64,000 bases of DNA from Panaeolus papilionaceus. Its lineage: Eukaryota; Basidiomycota; Agaricomycetes; Agaricales. The position numbers and the translations under genes were made by a program. Location of the stretch: the NCBI GenBank assembly GCA_015501605.1, contig JADNRZ010000001.1, positions 2,480,001-2,544,000 on the forward strand, written 5' to 3'. The number at the start of each line of letters is the position of its first letter. The first letter of the stretch is position 1. The notes below the pieces were generated by a model. The model was given only the letters and a program-made list of their open reading frames with translations. It searched no databases and was not told where the DNA came from. Shown piece by piece: positions 51,729 to 64,000 of the stretch.

Positions 51729-53730
51729 ATGAAAGCAGTCAGAAGAATAGTCTCTTCATCCCCTAAAGTCGCTCGTGCTCAGGCTTCATTGGCCCAACGG
51801 AGACTTTATGTATCAGTGGCATCGACTTCTACCCCACCACCACCTTCAAAGCCCCGTGGAAGAGCCCATAATTCATCATTGGCCGTCGATCCCAGTCTCA
51901 ACACTGCAAATCTAGCCGAGCAGAACTTCCTGGCAAGTCAAGTGCAGCAGGGTCTGTCATCTAATACAGAACCATTATCACTAGGTAGATATACCGCACA
52001 CTTATAAAGTACACCTGTGTATCACCATCTAACCTTTCATGCTTCAGACTATCCGACTCCATTGCGTCAATATATGAAAATGATTGACTCAGGTGTTTTG
52101 CGGGGAGATGATCACCAGACTCGAATAATCCAGAAACTCCAGGATTTGCACGACAAAATCATCGATTACCACCAGCCACCTGTACCTGAGGAATCCCAAG
52201 CAAATTCATTGGTATTAATACATCTTTTCGAACTCTGCTGTGGAAACTCATTACTGTCGCTAGCTTTCTCGGATCTTCAGCCGAGAGTCGCCCGATCCAA
52301 TAGCCCCACCCCCAAATGCGCCAAAGGGTCTCTACCTATATGGCGACGTCGGCACAGGAAAGACGATGCTTATGGACCTTTTCTACCAGACCCTACCACC
52401 TACACTAAAGCGCAAACGCCGTGTTCATTTCCACGCATTCATGATCGATGTCCATAAGAGGGTTCACGCTGCTAAAATCGCAATGGGTTTCAATGGAGGT
52501 GACCCTATTTTGCCGGTCGCACGCGATCTAGCAAGGGAGGCCTCCGTCCTTTGTTTCGATGAATTCCAAGTGACGGATATTGCGGATGCGATGATTCTAC
52601 GGAGACTGCTGGAAACACTGGTTAACTACGGTGTGATCTGTGTCATGACCTCCAAGTAAGCAGTTCCATCTATATTTGTCTCCTCGAATTTCACCGAACA
52701 TTCCCGTCGTAGTCGCCACCCTAATGACCTTTACAAGAATGGTATTCAGCGTTCTAGCTTCCTTCCTGCCATTGACCTCCTCAATTCGCAATTCGAGGTG
52801 ACTGACCTCGATTCCGGAACTGGTAAGTTGACGATTTACTCAAATTGGAATAGTAGGGTTTGACAGCTTGCTTCATAGATTATCGCAGAATACCCCGTGC
52901 ACTATCCCAGGTGTACTATCACCCAATAACTCCTGAGAATGACCGCGAAATCAACAAATTGTTTAATTCGCTGACCTCGGTTGACCCCACCGATTCTCCC
53001 GTGCAAAACAGGAAATTGAATACATGGGGTCGTACCCTGCTTGTCCCTGAGAGTACCTCAAATATCGCCAAATTCAACTTTATGGATCTATGTGGCCAAC
53101 CCCTCAGTGCGGCGGATTACCTTGAAGTGACTAAGAACTTTGGAACTGTTTTCTTGCTCAATGTCCCGAAGATGGGCCTTGACAAGAAGGATCTCGTACG
53201 TCATAGCTGCATTCCCTTATCACTGATCCGTTACTCACTTAATTTCGGGTTTTCAGGCTAGGCGATTTATCACCTTCATTGATGGTTTGTGTCATTCATC
53301 CCTGCACTTCATGAACACCCACACTTACGAATGATTTCATAACAATTAGCATGCTATGAAAGCAAGGTACACATTCCTTATCGCACTTATCAGGCTCTTC
53401 CCATCTGACCGCATCCCTGTCTTTCCAGACGAAGCTCTTCGTGACTTCTGAAGTGCCTGTCTTCCAAGTCTTTTCTGATGACCCGACCAATGAAGCGAAG
53501 CATATATCAGACCATATGAGAAGTGTGATGGACGATCTTGTAAGCCATTTTTCGGTATAAACGCGAAATGGACTGACGGCTGGTCGCTTTATCAGGGTCT
53601 TTCTAACGATGTTGTTGGCGCCAGCTCTATGTTCACTGGAGAAGAAGAGGTATTCGCATTTGCTCGTGCTTGCTCTCGTTTAGTGCAGATGGGAAGTAAG
53701 GAGTGGGCTGAAACTGCTGGACATTTGTAA
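51729..53730 (+). CDS. AFG1: AFG1/LACE1-family mitochondrial ATPase
   Basis: AAA-type ATPase of the mitochondrial inner membrane, linked in yeast and man to turnover of respiratory-chain subunits. The N-terminus (MKAVRRIVSSSPKVARAQAS) is Arg/Ser-rich and acidic-free, typical of a mitochondrial presequence. Then YPTPLRQYMKMIDSGVLRGD, Walker A GDVGTGKTMLMDLF, FHAFMIDVHKRVH, Walker B VLCFDEFQVTDIADAMI, sensor VICVMTSKRHPNDLYKNG, and the C-terminal ARRFITFIDACYES and SSMFTGEEEVFAFARACSRL blocks ending ETAGHL-stop. At least eight introns, several under 60 bp. A TTG nine bases upstream is in frame, but the ATG at 51729 is chosen. Confidence 0.93.
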
Positions 53731-55280
53731 TGCACACGGAATCGGCATGCATATAATTCATGCCTGGATCACGGCCTGACGGATGAACACTGTGGATTCA
53801 TTTTTTATTAGACGCATTTGCATTACCATTAACATTGGAATTTTACCTCATCCTTGTAGTTTTGACATCTCACAGACTAACGTATTGATGTCCGGTTCGA
53901 GATATTCTTCGTAATCTAGCATCTTGTATATGACTCAACACCTTAATTGATTGTAATTACTAAATATCTGATGCCTTCTGTTAACTACGCGAGTGTATCA
54001 TCTCTCGATGCTGGATCGTGGCTTTTTTTCTGTCAGCTAGACATGTACAAGAGGCCGCTGCCCAGCTGCTTCGCTTCCTGCAGAACGAATGTCGCATGAT
54101 TGCATTCGTCGCCGCGTTGGATGGATATTATGATTCGCTTGTTGCACACTTCTACTCCGTTTCGGTGTGAGTTTTTCCGCTTTGCATAAAAAAACCACAC
54201 CGAGAGTGACGTTGAGGGTCGGGAATCGTCTCTAGCATGACTCAAACCATGCACGCCGTATGACGTCTGTTGAGTGTTCACCGAATCTTCAGTCGGCTTC
54301 GAAATCAGCGCTCAAGGTCTTCGCAAGGCTATGTCCATTAATATTAGACAAGGGCTGTTTTAAATGATCATCAATGTCCAGACGACTTCGAGTCTTACAC
54401 TATCACGAGAGAAGTCTATGTAAGCTCAGTGAAATAATACCACGATTATTCGTACCTAGGCGTTGGATCTGGAGTTGGAGTTGTCCACAGAACAATAAAT
54501 AGTAGAAAAACTTGAGAAAGATACACACACCCGCCCACCATTGATCCGAAAAGAGGCGAATATGCAGCGTAATTGTTGTATTTTTGTAACCTGCCCAATG
54601 AGTGAGAGTCGATCTACTCCCGCCGGAGGTTGAAAATGTTGAATCACTCCACACTTCGAGAAATATCAGAGTCAGAAGTGTGGGCAAATTGCCAACTTGG
54701 TTCTCGGTAACGCTGTATAGCGGAGTGATCTGGAATCGTATCATTTGACCTGAGAATATATCCATCAAGTCGGGAGACTTAAAAGATTGCTGAGGGTAGA
54801 TTGAACCGTGGGACGCCCCGAACATTTACCCAATAGAATTCGTGAACGTATTGTGGAGCCAGCAGTGGCACATGGCAGATATATATGTACATCCTATAAT
54901 ATGGCCGTTTTAATAAACCTCGATAAACCAGGCTGAGAAGTTAAACACGTTTGGCGATGATCATACCGAATAAGTAACTGCGGAACATGTGTAAGTGTAA
55001 CATCGACAGGCGCCTATTTGCCTTTTCGGGGATAGTACCACATCTTATCAAATTAATTATCCTCGATCAACATCGCAGGGTGCAATCGAAGTATGGTTAA
55101 ACCTCCTAATCATCTTACCAGAAATGTTAAAGGATGCTTTCACTGGCACACCGACATTAGGATCAAGAAAACAACAACAAAAATGACCATTCATTCGACA
55201 CACAAGATTGTACAAATATGCATGACGAGCTAGTAACTATTAAGCGTCGTAGCGTGTTGGTCCGCTGCGTTCGAAACTGC
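53731..55280. other. Gene-poor segment with an unassigned ORF
   Basis: About 1.5 kb without a recognisable gene. The longest ATG frame is minus 54403-54825 (140 codons, Ser/Leu-rich, hydrophobic near its end); I do not recognise it and codon use looks random, so I do not call it. Other minus frames here begin with GTG or TTG only. Confidence 0.4.
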
Positions 55281-55738
55281 TTAGAGGTTGATGTTGATGG
55301 GGGTGCAGCCAAGGGCAACAAGGCCGTCTGTAAAGCGGGTTGGTCAGTATGATGAATTGTGACGCATGCACCATGCCGGGTGTGTCTCTTACTGAAGGAG
55401 TTATTGGTGCAGCAGACGGGTTGAGCAGTGCTAAAATGAGAGATATTAGCAATTTGTTAGCATCCAGAGAACAATATTACATACCATGAGTTGCCTCCAA
55501 TACCGATGACGGAGAGGGGGCTGCAGTTGACTCCGACGAGGCCAGTGATGTCTCCGACGACGATGCCCAACAAGCCCAGGAGACCGGCGATAGAGCTGCT
55601 GTTGGCAGCCTGGACGTTGTTGCAGCATTGAAGCTCGCCAGTGTTGCACTGGTTGGATGGAGAGCTTCCGCCAGTGGGACTGGCGACCGCAAGGGAGGCA
55701 GCAGAGACGGCAGCGAGAGTAGCGAGCTTGAATTGCAT
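55281..55738 (-). CDS. Class I hydrophobin
   Basis: Secreted surfactant protein that coats aerial hyphae and fruit bodies with rodlets. The signal peptide ([20 protein letters not shown]) precedes the eight-cysteine pattern C-x6-CC-x32-C-x12-C-x5-CC-x12-C-x7, within class I limits. Landmarks: [29 protein letters not shown] and [13 protein letters not shown]. Two introns: one splits the fifth Cys codon (TG/C, donor GTATGT near 55486), the second splits Asn before GLVALG. No other gene is close: about 2.8 kb of gene-poor DNA lies upstream. A TATA box sits 83 bp before the ATG, as for strongly and stage-specifically expressed hydrophobins. Confidence 0.94.
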
Positions 55739-55820
55739 GTTGAAAGTTGCGAGGAGAGGCTGGTTGAGTACTAGAACGATTGCTTGTTCGAGTGAAGAAA
55801 CTAGGTTGAAACTGAGCCCC

Positions 55821-55827
55821 TTTTATA
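55821..55827 (-). promoter_or_regulatory. TATA box of hydrophobin
   Basis: TATAAAA on the minus strand, preceded by GG and followed by GGGG, 83 bp upstream of the hydrophobin ATG. Confidence 0.75.
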
Positions 55828-58529
55828 CCTTTTCAACGACCCATTTCCTTCTCAAAACAGGCCAGAGAATAACAATCAGTTGTTTGCCTACCTCTACATG
55901 TGGGACCCCCGGTTTCATTCCGCACGCGTCAAAGTGGTGCTTCCGTTCTGTCAATGAAGTTCGATCAATGGAGCATCTGTCATAAGTACCGCTTACTACT
56001 GTTTCGAATCTCTCAAGGTCGACGGAATATACGGTTCTGCACAGGAACATAACATGTTCGCATGAAGGATGGGGAAAATGAGCGTAATGCTCTACGTCAT
56101 GCTACTGATAGCCATTGCTAACATCGTATCGAACGAGCTGACAACACACAGACTTTAGTGGTGCTGGTTGACATTGATGGACATCAAGACTAGTTGGTGC
56201 CCACGGCTGTCAACGCCCTCGAGGACGCAGAGAAGAGCCGTAACGCTTAAGCTTGTGCAAGTATAGCCGTGCAAAAGGTCTAAAGCTAGTCTAGTACTGG
56301 AATAAATTCTTGCACGCATACCTAGGGTACTACCATGTATATGCTACAAGGCGCCAATCCTCGTGGCCAGGAGCATCCTATTCTCTGATAGTAATGACGT
56401 TCACGAACATTTCTCTAAAAGGCTATTTCGTCACGGGCGGAGTGGGAGCGAGGTCTTGTAAGTTATTTTTACACGAAATAATTTGAACAACTAAGGACAT
56501 ATTTTCAACTTCACGAGAATTCCCACTGGCTCGCCGCATGGTGGTGTTGCACTTCGCATTCGAAGATTGAAATGGAAGCAGAGCACATCGGTCAGCGTGG
56601 GCAGGGTTTGCAGGACACCGACACAAGACTTGTATGGGACTCGGACGGATTTTCAAGATGCTACAGCTGACAGAGCGTTGCATATCATTGTACTGTGCGG
56701 TGACAGGATTTTCAGGAAGTTGAAAAAACTTTGCGAAGAGTAACGGGAATCTCGATGGACTACTGCGAGGTGAGAATAAGGGTCTTCGTCAAGATCAAGA
56801 TGTGGAACATGTGCTGCCTTGAGGACGGAGGGAGCTACAAGAACAAGTGGATTAAGAACACATAGGACCGTTGTAAGACCGTCTATGACTTCTGTATGAC
56901 CAGAGTGAATTTCAAAATCGGCATGTATTGCATCCGTGAGCGAGCGTGGGCATCGTCCGAGGCTCCGAGTTAGCATCAACTCCTTCAATTATGGCTGGGA
57001 TCAGATCTTTTAATTATTTCCAACTCAGCTGCAGAACCCGCCGGGAAAATGGACGGGGTTGGTTCAACTGCGCAGCCTTGAAAATAGTTGTAAGGTTCAA
57101 CAGAGTAAGTATGATCGATCGCAAGCTCCGCAAATGACAAGCTATACTGACATTTCTAGACATTCTGCGCGCTCGTGTGCCTCCGAAAGCATCATCGACG
57201 ACACTCCAACGAATGCTCAAATCTATAATGAATCTCCTTGACCCACATTTCTCCGAGGCTTGATCTGGGGTCGTTTCATTGGCAGCGGCCGGCTCGGACA
57301 ACCAATCGAAGCCGGGGACGGGAAGGTTTTTCGAACTCGATGGTCTACACATATTCTTCGAACATAGGAACTCACGATATTGCCTACGTCGAACGGGACT
57401 TGGGACGCGAGCTGGATTGCGATAATAATCATTTGTGTAGCGCCCATATTATTTGCTGAGACGATGAACCTCAGCGTCAATATATGGACGAGGATGGTCG
57501 TTTTTCATCGAGAGAACGCGACATCTACATACACCGTACCTTGTCAGCCGACGGATCCCAATCCTGGAAAGAAACATGATATGACGCTCTGCTGACAACA
57601 TATGAGGGATGGGCTTGGATTTCTAGCAACGAATCTTGAAATAATCACCGTTCTATCACACGCAACAAGTATCATGGACCACGAAACTGGCGTCATAGAG
57701 GCACACTGAAGTCATTTATACGTTTTCATCCCCACGACAGATCAGATATAAACGTCCACAACTCTTATTCAAACTAAAATATGCCCTTGTGAGGTACGGT
57801 TTTCTCGTAGTTGCTTAACTAACAAGTAAGCTTTGAAACGATTCGAATTCAGCTGCCAGCGCTATTAGAGTGCAGCGGTCTGGTAAGTTACCTTTAGACT
57901 CGCTGTAACACTATACGAGATTTGCAGGGATAAAGAGAGACATCTGGTCGGTATTATGGCAGGAATTAATACCGCCTCATAACCTGCCTTGTACCCAGTT
58001 CGAGTCATGCAACTCAGGTTAACTCAGGCTGATTTCTATAGACCCAATAGGTTCGACGCAGAAAAGCACCTCATTACGCGTTGTCCTTGCTGCTAGCGAT
58101 GAACGAACATTTGCGTCATGTTTGAATTCCAAAGTTTCAGCTTCACACTTTGTTTGTCCCTGGTCATGACAAAGCTTGCTGACCACATTGTATGCATGCA
58201 ATAGATTGTGAGATACGGGGGAGTTTGACAAAGCGGGGGCTAAATATACCATTCCACGGATGTAAGTAACAGCCACAGCCACTTTGCGTAATGTGCGAGC
58301 CAGACTGGAAGTGGAAATTGTGGACAGATTTTGTCCAGCAGGCATCGCTGATAAGATAGAGGTGCTTCTTAGAGCTCACCCAAGGTTTACGGTATTATTG
58401 AGACCATAATACAGAGGTTATGCAGGCGGGTACAACTTAGGGGCTATTTCAACTGGACAGCGGCGAAAAATGAGAGACTGATATGATACATAATGAACTA
58501 CAATTATGATGATTAACGAAGGAACTGGT
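55828..58529. other. Gene-poor segment upstream of hydrophobin
   Basis: About 2.7 kb with no gene I can support. Minus frames 56653-56976 (108 codons from an internal ATG) and 58019-58345 (108 codons) are open, but neither matches a family I know. It may hold extended hydrophobin regulatory DNA or decayed genes. Confidence 0.4.
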
Positions 58530-59146
58530 TTAATTGAATCCGGCGCGGCGTGTAGCGTCGTTGGCAGCAGAGCCGATGCTTATATTCTTGTTGGAACTAT
58601 AGCCGATCGGCGCGTCGGCGGGTTGATCTTTGCCATTCTTCAGAATGATTTCAACGACCTCGGTGTCTTTGTGAGATCCGAAATCGGTGTCAAGTTGTTG
58701 CTTAGAAGGGGTGTGTTGTAGTCCTTGTGAGCCTTGTGTCGAGTGGTAGATCTGGAAAGCTATGATGGCACTGTCAGATTCTGCATCTTATGAAAGGATG
58801 TCGCATATACTCACATTCAACGACGTTTACTAGGGGGATAGTCCTGTGGGATGCAATGTGTCAGTGGCCTGGCTGGTTGATTGTAAAGGAAAGATTGATA
58901 TTTACGTGTCTGAAACAAGGCAAAGTTAGTCAGAACATGCTGCGGATAGTAAGAACGAGTGGCTCACCTCCAGCTTTCCATTTCTTAAACTATCAAAAGC
59001 AATAATTGAACAATCAAAGGTGAGATTGGTTATCTGATGTGCGCTCTAGAGATGATACGTACCTCTACAGGGTCAACGATGACAGAGTATTCATGTGTTG
59101 ACTGGTTGTCGGGTTTGTAAATAACTTTGGTGACGGTTCTGGTCAT
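58530..59146 (-). CDS. SBDS-domain small protein, Rtc3-like
   Basis: Single-domain relative of the N-terminal (FYSH) domain of the ribosome-maturation factor SBDS/Sdo1; yeast Rtc3 is the stand-alone form, tied to RNA metabolism and stress. Five exons: 59063-59146, 58968-58989, 58906-58909, 58815-58843 and 58530-58759, total 369 nt, 122 aa. It reads MTRTVTKVIYKPDNQSTHEY, VDPVEFKKWKAGDTTIPLVN, VVESFQIYHSTQGSQG, LDTDFGSHKDTEVVEIILKN, ending TRRAGFN-stop. The 4-nt exon ACAC supplies Asp-Thr of GDTTIPL; skipping it makes a stop within six codons. A TATAAA at 59232-59237 lies 86 bp before the ATG. An open plus frame at 58506-58721 is only a shadow. Confidence 0.85.
58906..58909 (-). other. Predicted 4-nt microexon of the Rtc3-like gene
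   Basis: On the minus strand TTGTTTCAG precedes ACAC and GTAAATATC follows it. Both neighbouring introns have good signals (upstream GTGAGC donor with a CTAAC branch; downstream CATCCCACAG acceptor). Inclusion is the only joining I found that keeps the family frame. Confidence 0.65.
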
Positions 59147-60539
59147 TGTGGTATAGACGATTGAGTGATGTACTGAAAGTGTAATTGGCAGATAAAACGG
59201 GTTGAAGATATCGAGTCGGAATATGAGAGGCTTTATACGATGAGGCGCACTCCCATGACGTCGTTGACAACGGCAGTTGCCGATCCGGGCCTGGTCCAGT
59301 CAGCTGACGTCACCTGATTCAAACGCGCCTTTGTCGGTCTCGATTTCGTCAAAGTTCCTAGCTCAAAGCTCCATTGTCCACGATCCATGTGGATCTTTGG
59401 TCATAATGAACATTTATTGCGTAATAAGGACTTCTACTTTCTTCTCTCTGTTGTGCACTCGGAAGCTCAATTCTAAAAATCGAGTCATTCCGAGTTTTAT
59501 TTGTTCCACTAAAGGCGGAGAGTACCTTCCAACGAATCGAGTGGGGAGAGGAAGGGTGATTTCTCAGCAATTCCTGCCCGGAACCACGCTCTAGACCTTT
59601 TCGGTTTGAAATCATTCGAACCTTCTGGAGAGTTCTTACAGTTTCTTACCAGGTTGTCTGAAGAAACACCCAAGGTAAAGAACTCTGCTCGGGCGCTTTA
59701 AACCTCAAGGCGTGTCGATGCAGTGCACAGCCGTGCCACTCGGGTATTGAGGATCATCATTTGCGGAACTAATTTTGGGAACAGTTGCCGCACAGTATTT
59801 TTGCATCAAGGTGGGCGTCGACGAATTCAAGCAGTCATGAAGGAGATAGCATGCACCGAGCGCTAAGTGCTCCTACAAAATCAAGAAATATGTCCGCTTT
59901 TAGGACATATACTGGGCCACGAGGCATTTCACGTGTCAAAATGTCCATCTCCAGACGCCCAGGTCCCAGGAATTCATCTAGACTCACTTGTGATACTACT
60001 ACGCTTTTGACGTGGACTAAAACAAGACATGCACTAAAGGAACACTCACGAGCTACAAGGGATACGTCATTATCCACCATGATAGACCAGCTTGAATAAT
60101 ATGACGCAGTATTTTTTTTCTTCGTAAAATCCCGAGACTTTCAAATGTCACATATTTATCCCTTCAATTACTACTTTGGTAATTACCATCAATCCGTTTC
60201 TTAACGGATAAGTTCGTTTTGAATCATTGAGCAAACACGCTCATCAACCTACATTGACGCTTCATGAACAGAACAGATAAGGATATTTTCGCAACCTTCT
60301 AATGTTCGTAGCCTCATGTTCGTGTCCGTTTGACCAAACTAGGTTAGCTGGTTATTCAGTGACTTGACAAACAATAGAATTCAAACATTCCCAGCAAGGT
60401 GTCAGTAGTTCATCCCACTTCGACATAATAGGGCGTTAGTCGATTTCCGCTCAATGCCCGTTCACCCCTATCCTCCCCTTTGCCCAAGTACAAAGCTCAT
60501 CTGAGCTATTCACCAGTGGATAGATGCTTTAGCTAGGTA
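59147..60539. other. Spacer between Rtc3-like gene and MLH3 stop
   Basis: About 1.4 kb. Apart from the Rtc3-like TATA box at 59232-59237, I see no supported gene. An ATG frame on the minus strand at 59835-60080 (81 codons) is unassigned and probably fortuitous. Confidence 0.4.
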
Positions 60540-63500
60540 TTACTTATTCGCCATTTCATCTAACCGTTTCCATGAACAAACTGTGCCTTTTATCCTGCGT
60601 TCCTCACCTTCAACGCCACCAATCTCCAGGAGAGGTATCAAAGATGGCCTGAACAAAGCAAGAGTCAATCATAGAATAGTCAATGATAGAGAATCTTTGA
60701 CCCACCTTCCATGAGCACATTGAAAGGGGAAAGCTGTCTCGGAGAGCTCCTTTACAAGTCTCTCGCATTGCTCTATTGATAGAGCATCGTTGAACATAAC
60801 TGCGCCTGGTAAGCACCAATTATTGTAAGATTTACATGCAGTTCATGTCGGGATATCGACCCACGTACCACGACATGCTTTGGAATTGATAAGATCCAGT
60901 AATACTCTGGGACATCGCCTTACAGCTCTGTACCAAGAAAACTCGCTTTCCTCTGGGAGTCCAAAGGGTAGGTCCACCGTGGAATCAATGGTAAGTTCGC
61001 CATTCTGAATTTGTCCAAGGATTCCTTTGATGAAATCCCGCAGTTCATCACCTTGAAGTAGCTGGAGTTTGACCACAAGCTGTCAGAACCATGACTATAT
61101 TCAAAGAAACAATGGACAGGCAAACCTTTTCGCTGACCATCTCTGGAATCCCACTCAGAAGAAGCTGCAAATAACCACTATTGCTACCGGTTTCCGAAGC
61201 ATTCTCGGAGTCTCGCATAACAGCTGTCTCTTTCGAAAACCGAACACCCCATTTCCCTAAAAAGTCGCGAACATCCGGTGACCGTTTGATAGTGAGAGCC
61301 TCATGCTGTGTTAGAAGTACCGGACGAGGTGGCGTTAATTCCCTGCTCCGGACACCATCGAGGCCATTCATTTGACATCCAAGCAGAAATTCCGAACATA
61401 GCTCTTTGAGAAAACGCTCCACGCGTACCCGTTCGTCCGCGGCATGCTGGTCAATGAGTACTAGTGTACCGGAGTCGCAAGGAAGGTTTTGGCCTTCGAT
61501 ATCAGCCAGAGAGTGCTCGACATTTCCAGGTGCTGGGATGAGGCATGCAATAAACTTGCGGTCGACCTGGTTTATGACAATGGCAGAGTGGAGGCCATCC
61601 TTGCTAAAGCGAATGCTAGCAGGGTCATGTCTGTATTGAATATGGCTCGATACAGTCTGTCGGTTGAATGATCCATGATATGCATGTCTATGCGTCGAAT
61701 CATTATCAATTAGTGATAGATTTGAATCAATAGACGGAATCCTATTTTCTGTCAGCGAATAGGCATTGTTGCTCTATTTTTGAAAAGGTCAGCAGACGTA
61801 GCTCACAAGAGAGATGACGGGAGAAGCAACCCATACATTGAGGGCCTGGCTGAGCCAGTCGGGCAAGCCTTTCCGGGTGAGATCATTAAATGCAAGGGCC
61901 GAAGAGCTGGCTTTGTATTGCCGAAATGTGCGCCTTCCTTCTTCATTTCCTTCTTGTATGCAATCCGCATGACGAATAGAATTTCCCGTTCGTGAATCCA
62001 AAACGAAGCGCTCGCCAGTGGAGGGGTCTATCCAAGCTACCTCTTTTGAGGAATCATCGTCCTGTTGCGGATCAGGGTCATTGTTTAGCGCAAAAACACA
62101 CACTAACCAAGGATGCATAAGGGGTTACGATCGGTAATGACCTCGTCAATGACGAAGTCGAAAAACCTTGCAATGAAGACACAGGGTGCTCGTTAAGGGT
62201 ATTGGCAACAAAACCTTCACAGTCGTAGAGTTCCGAATTGGATTCGATGTCCTGCCTACGCCGCTTTCGAGATGGCGATTTCAGTTGTTGTGAAGGGTTT
62301 ACGATCGCTGCAGCTACAAAACCATGTTTTCTAATGAAATCTTGGGCTACGGATGACAACAGCCGAGAGATAATATCCTTCCTCTGCATAAGTGGTTAAC
62401 AATGGTTGCAACTATAAGTTTAGTTCTCGAGCGCACTTTAATTTGGACAATATGTTTCGTTGGATCCACACAATTGTCTACATCGTCGGCGGGGATCGAG
62501 ATATTAAGGACATAGGCAGGTTTCTTCTCCACTTTGCGTGGAGACCGTCTGATTACTGCATAACCCGGGATTGAGCGAAAAGTGCGAATCGAAAATCCTG
62601 TGGCACATACATGATCGTGGTAAATCCTTTTCTCCCAGTTCATCCAAGGCCTTGCAAATCGTGAAAACACCAGTTAGCAGCACCAACAGCAGAGATACCA
62701 AATATTACATACATTCTTTCCAAATGAACTTGTGGAAAACTGCTGGTCGATCACTCGGTGGAGATCACATTGGGATATGGGATGACGATTTATGTCTTGA
62801 GAAGCTGGTTTGTATTCCAGAAGCCGCAGATGAAATCACTTCACGTACAGAGGAACTGATAAGACTGAGGTTATCATTTAGCAAATGTTCACATGAGGTC
62901 CCTGAGAAGGAAATACCTTGGACGAGGATCCGTGTAGGCTAATGAATCCATCCATTTTAATACTTTCCGACTCAAGTTGGATTGGTTCGATGTGCTGCAG
63001 GGTTCATGTCAAGCACTTGCTACTTAACGATCCCTGTGTAGAGCATACATACCTCCGTAAATGCGCTCCCGTAGCAGTGGCGGAATGAGTCCACGATCGA
63101 CCTAGTCTGCTGACATGAAAGGGGACCAAAGATATCTGCCATGAAATCTCACCTTGGGGTATCTGAGTGTTTTATCTCTGCGCGGCTGGGACGGGTTATC
63201 ATTGCTTGTATCTTCTAGGCTAATTGCGACGCCCGGGAACACAAGGACAAATGTTTCGACTTCCTCTCGAATAAGTTCTAGTGTCCTTGTAGGAGGAGGG
63301 TGCGTGTTTCTGCGTATAGGAAGCTAAGAGTGTAATTCAGAACATGGGGCTCACTCATGGAAATTTGATTTACATTATAAAATATATCGCGAAGGCAGAC
63401 AACTGTGCCATGGCTTTCGCGCTTCCACCTGACAGCCTCACCGTGATAGAGTAGATTTCCACCCTGAAAGCCATATATCAACACGCCAGTTGACGAATGC

Positions 63501-64000
63501 TGACAACAAGTCAAACCTTCAAAATCACCGACCAGGTGTCTCTAGAATAAGCTGTTCGAGAGCATATTTCAAGACACGATACATCTGCTGCTGAAGCAAG
63601 TGCTGCATAGCAAATTAGACTCTTGCTAAGTGCCAACATACACAAGTAATTGTCTCTGTTTACCTTCGCCGCGAAATCCAAATGTGGAGAGAGAGTTCAA
63701 AGATTGAGCTGCATATTGCTTTGATGTGTCTTTCGAGTCAAATAAGCAGAGTTGGAAAATCCGCTACGAGTGAGAGGATATGCAAGGAAATACTCACTAT
63801 ATCTGCCACCATCCGCTCCTCGACCAATCCTTTCCAGTCCCTCTTTGTTGATTCCTTGTCCGTCATCTTTTATCCACATTGTCCACTCCTTGCAATCAAC
63901 ACCAATTTCAATACGCGTTGCATTTGCGTCCAGAGAGTTCTGGAGAAGCTCAGACACAATTTGAGGCAGGGATGTTAAGATGGTTGTTGAACGCAGTTTA
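60540..64000 (-). CDS. MLH3: DNA mismatch repair protein MLH3 (N-terminus beyond window)
   Basis: MutL homologue that pairs with MLH1 for mismatch repair and meiotic crossover resolution. From the right edge: KLRSTTILTSLPQIVSELLQNSLDANA, the ATP-binding Asn motif (here ELLQNSLDA), KDDGQGI, then LRDIFYN|LPIRR; a variable linker; and the C-terminal endonuclease motif as IDQHAADERVRVE (DQHAxxExxxxE), with late ACRG and CAHGRPSLIPLL metal-site motifs. The last exon ends RLDEMANK-stop at 60540-60542. The C-terminal motifs (CxHGRPS with an ACRGA block) favour MLH3 over MLH1 and PMS1. Only a handful of N-terminal residues are outside the window. Many introns; some linker exon joins were not resolved. 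Confidence 0.88.

Noticed and set aside
53871..53930. GGTTCGAGAT motif resembling a tRNA B box
   Set aside because: No matching A box or cloverleaf stems could be drawn around it; I found no convincing tRNA, rRNA or snRNA in the window.

Overview
The window is nuclear DNA of a filamentous basidiomycete, most likely a plant-litter or wood-decaying Agaricomycete. Evidence: genes are split by many introns of about 45-70 bp with GT..CTAA(C/T)..AG signals; a class I hydrophobin is present; secreted hemicellulases carry fungal CBM1 cellulose-binding modules; and the housekeeping genes (MCM6, formin, PAH1/lipin, VAC14, RRN3, eIF3f, TOM7, AFG1, MLH3) have fungal architectures. All reading frames and splice sites were deduced by eye, so exon ends are predictions. 

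Layout. 1-16 kb is a dense housekeeping block: a nucleoside hydrolase, the phosphatidate phosphatase PAH1, complex I subunit NDUFB9, the Pol I factor RRN3 (divergent from NDUFB9), and a long diaphanous-type formin with a 40-proline homopolymer. 16-25.3 kb is a rearranged accessory island. It holds two secreted xylan-active enzymes with CBM1 (a CE1-type esterase and a GH62 arabinofuranosidase), direct repeats flanking the esterase, a truncated promoter-plus-signal-peptide copy of the esterase, and a second partial copy of MCM6. 25.3-35.7 kb returns to housekeeping: intact MCM6, a small tyrosine-phosphatase-like protein, VAC14 and an M28 peptidase. 35.7-46.3 kb holds a secreted GH18 chitinase, an MFS sugar transporter, a SET-domain methyltransferase and an apparently cytosolic GH3 beta-glucosidase. 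46.7-53.7 kb holds an RNF220-like ubiquitin ligase, TOM7, eIF3f, a UreF-type urease accessory protein and the AFG1 ATPase. 53.7-60.5 kb is gene-poor apart from a class I hydrophobin and a small SBDS-domain (Rtc3-like) protein with a predicted 4-nt exon. The window ends inside MLH3, which runs off the right edge.

How they work together. Several gene pairs are head-to-head with 140-290 bp between start codons (NDUFB9/RRN3, MCM6/phosphatase, VAC14/M28, TOM7/eIF3f, UreF/AFG1), implying shared promoters. The esterase and GH62 both remove side groups from xylan and are anchored by the same module type. The transporter and the signal-less GH3 could form an uptake-then-hydrolyse route for a disaccharide.

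I found no wholly new multi-gene system. The most unusual items are: a partial MCM6 copy differing from the intact gene only at four synonymous sites while its non-coding flank is about 9% diverged; the rearranged CAZyme island between the two MCM6 copies; and the 4-nt microexon in the SBDS-domain gene.
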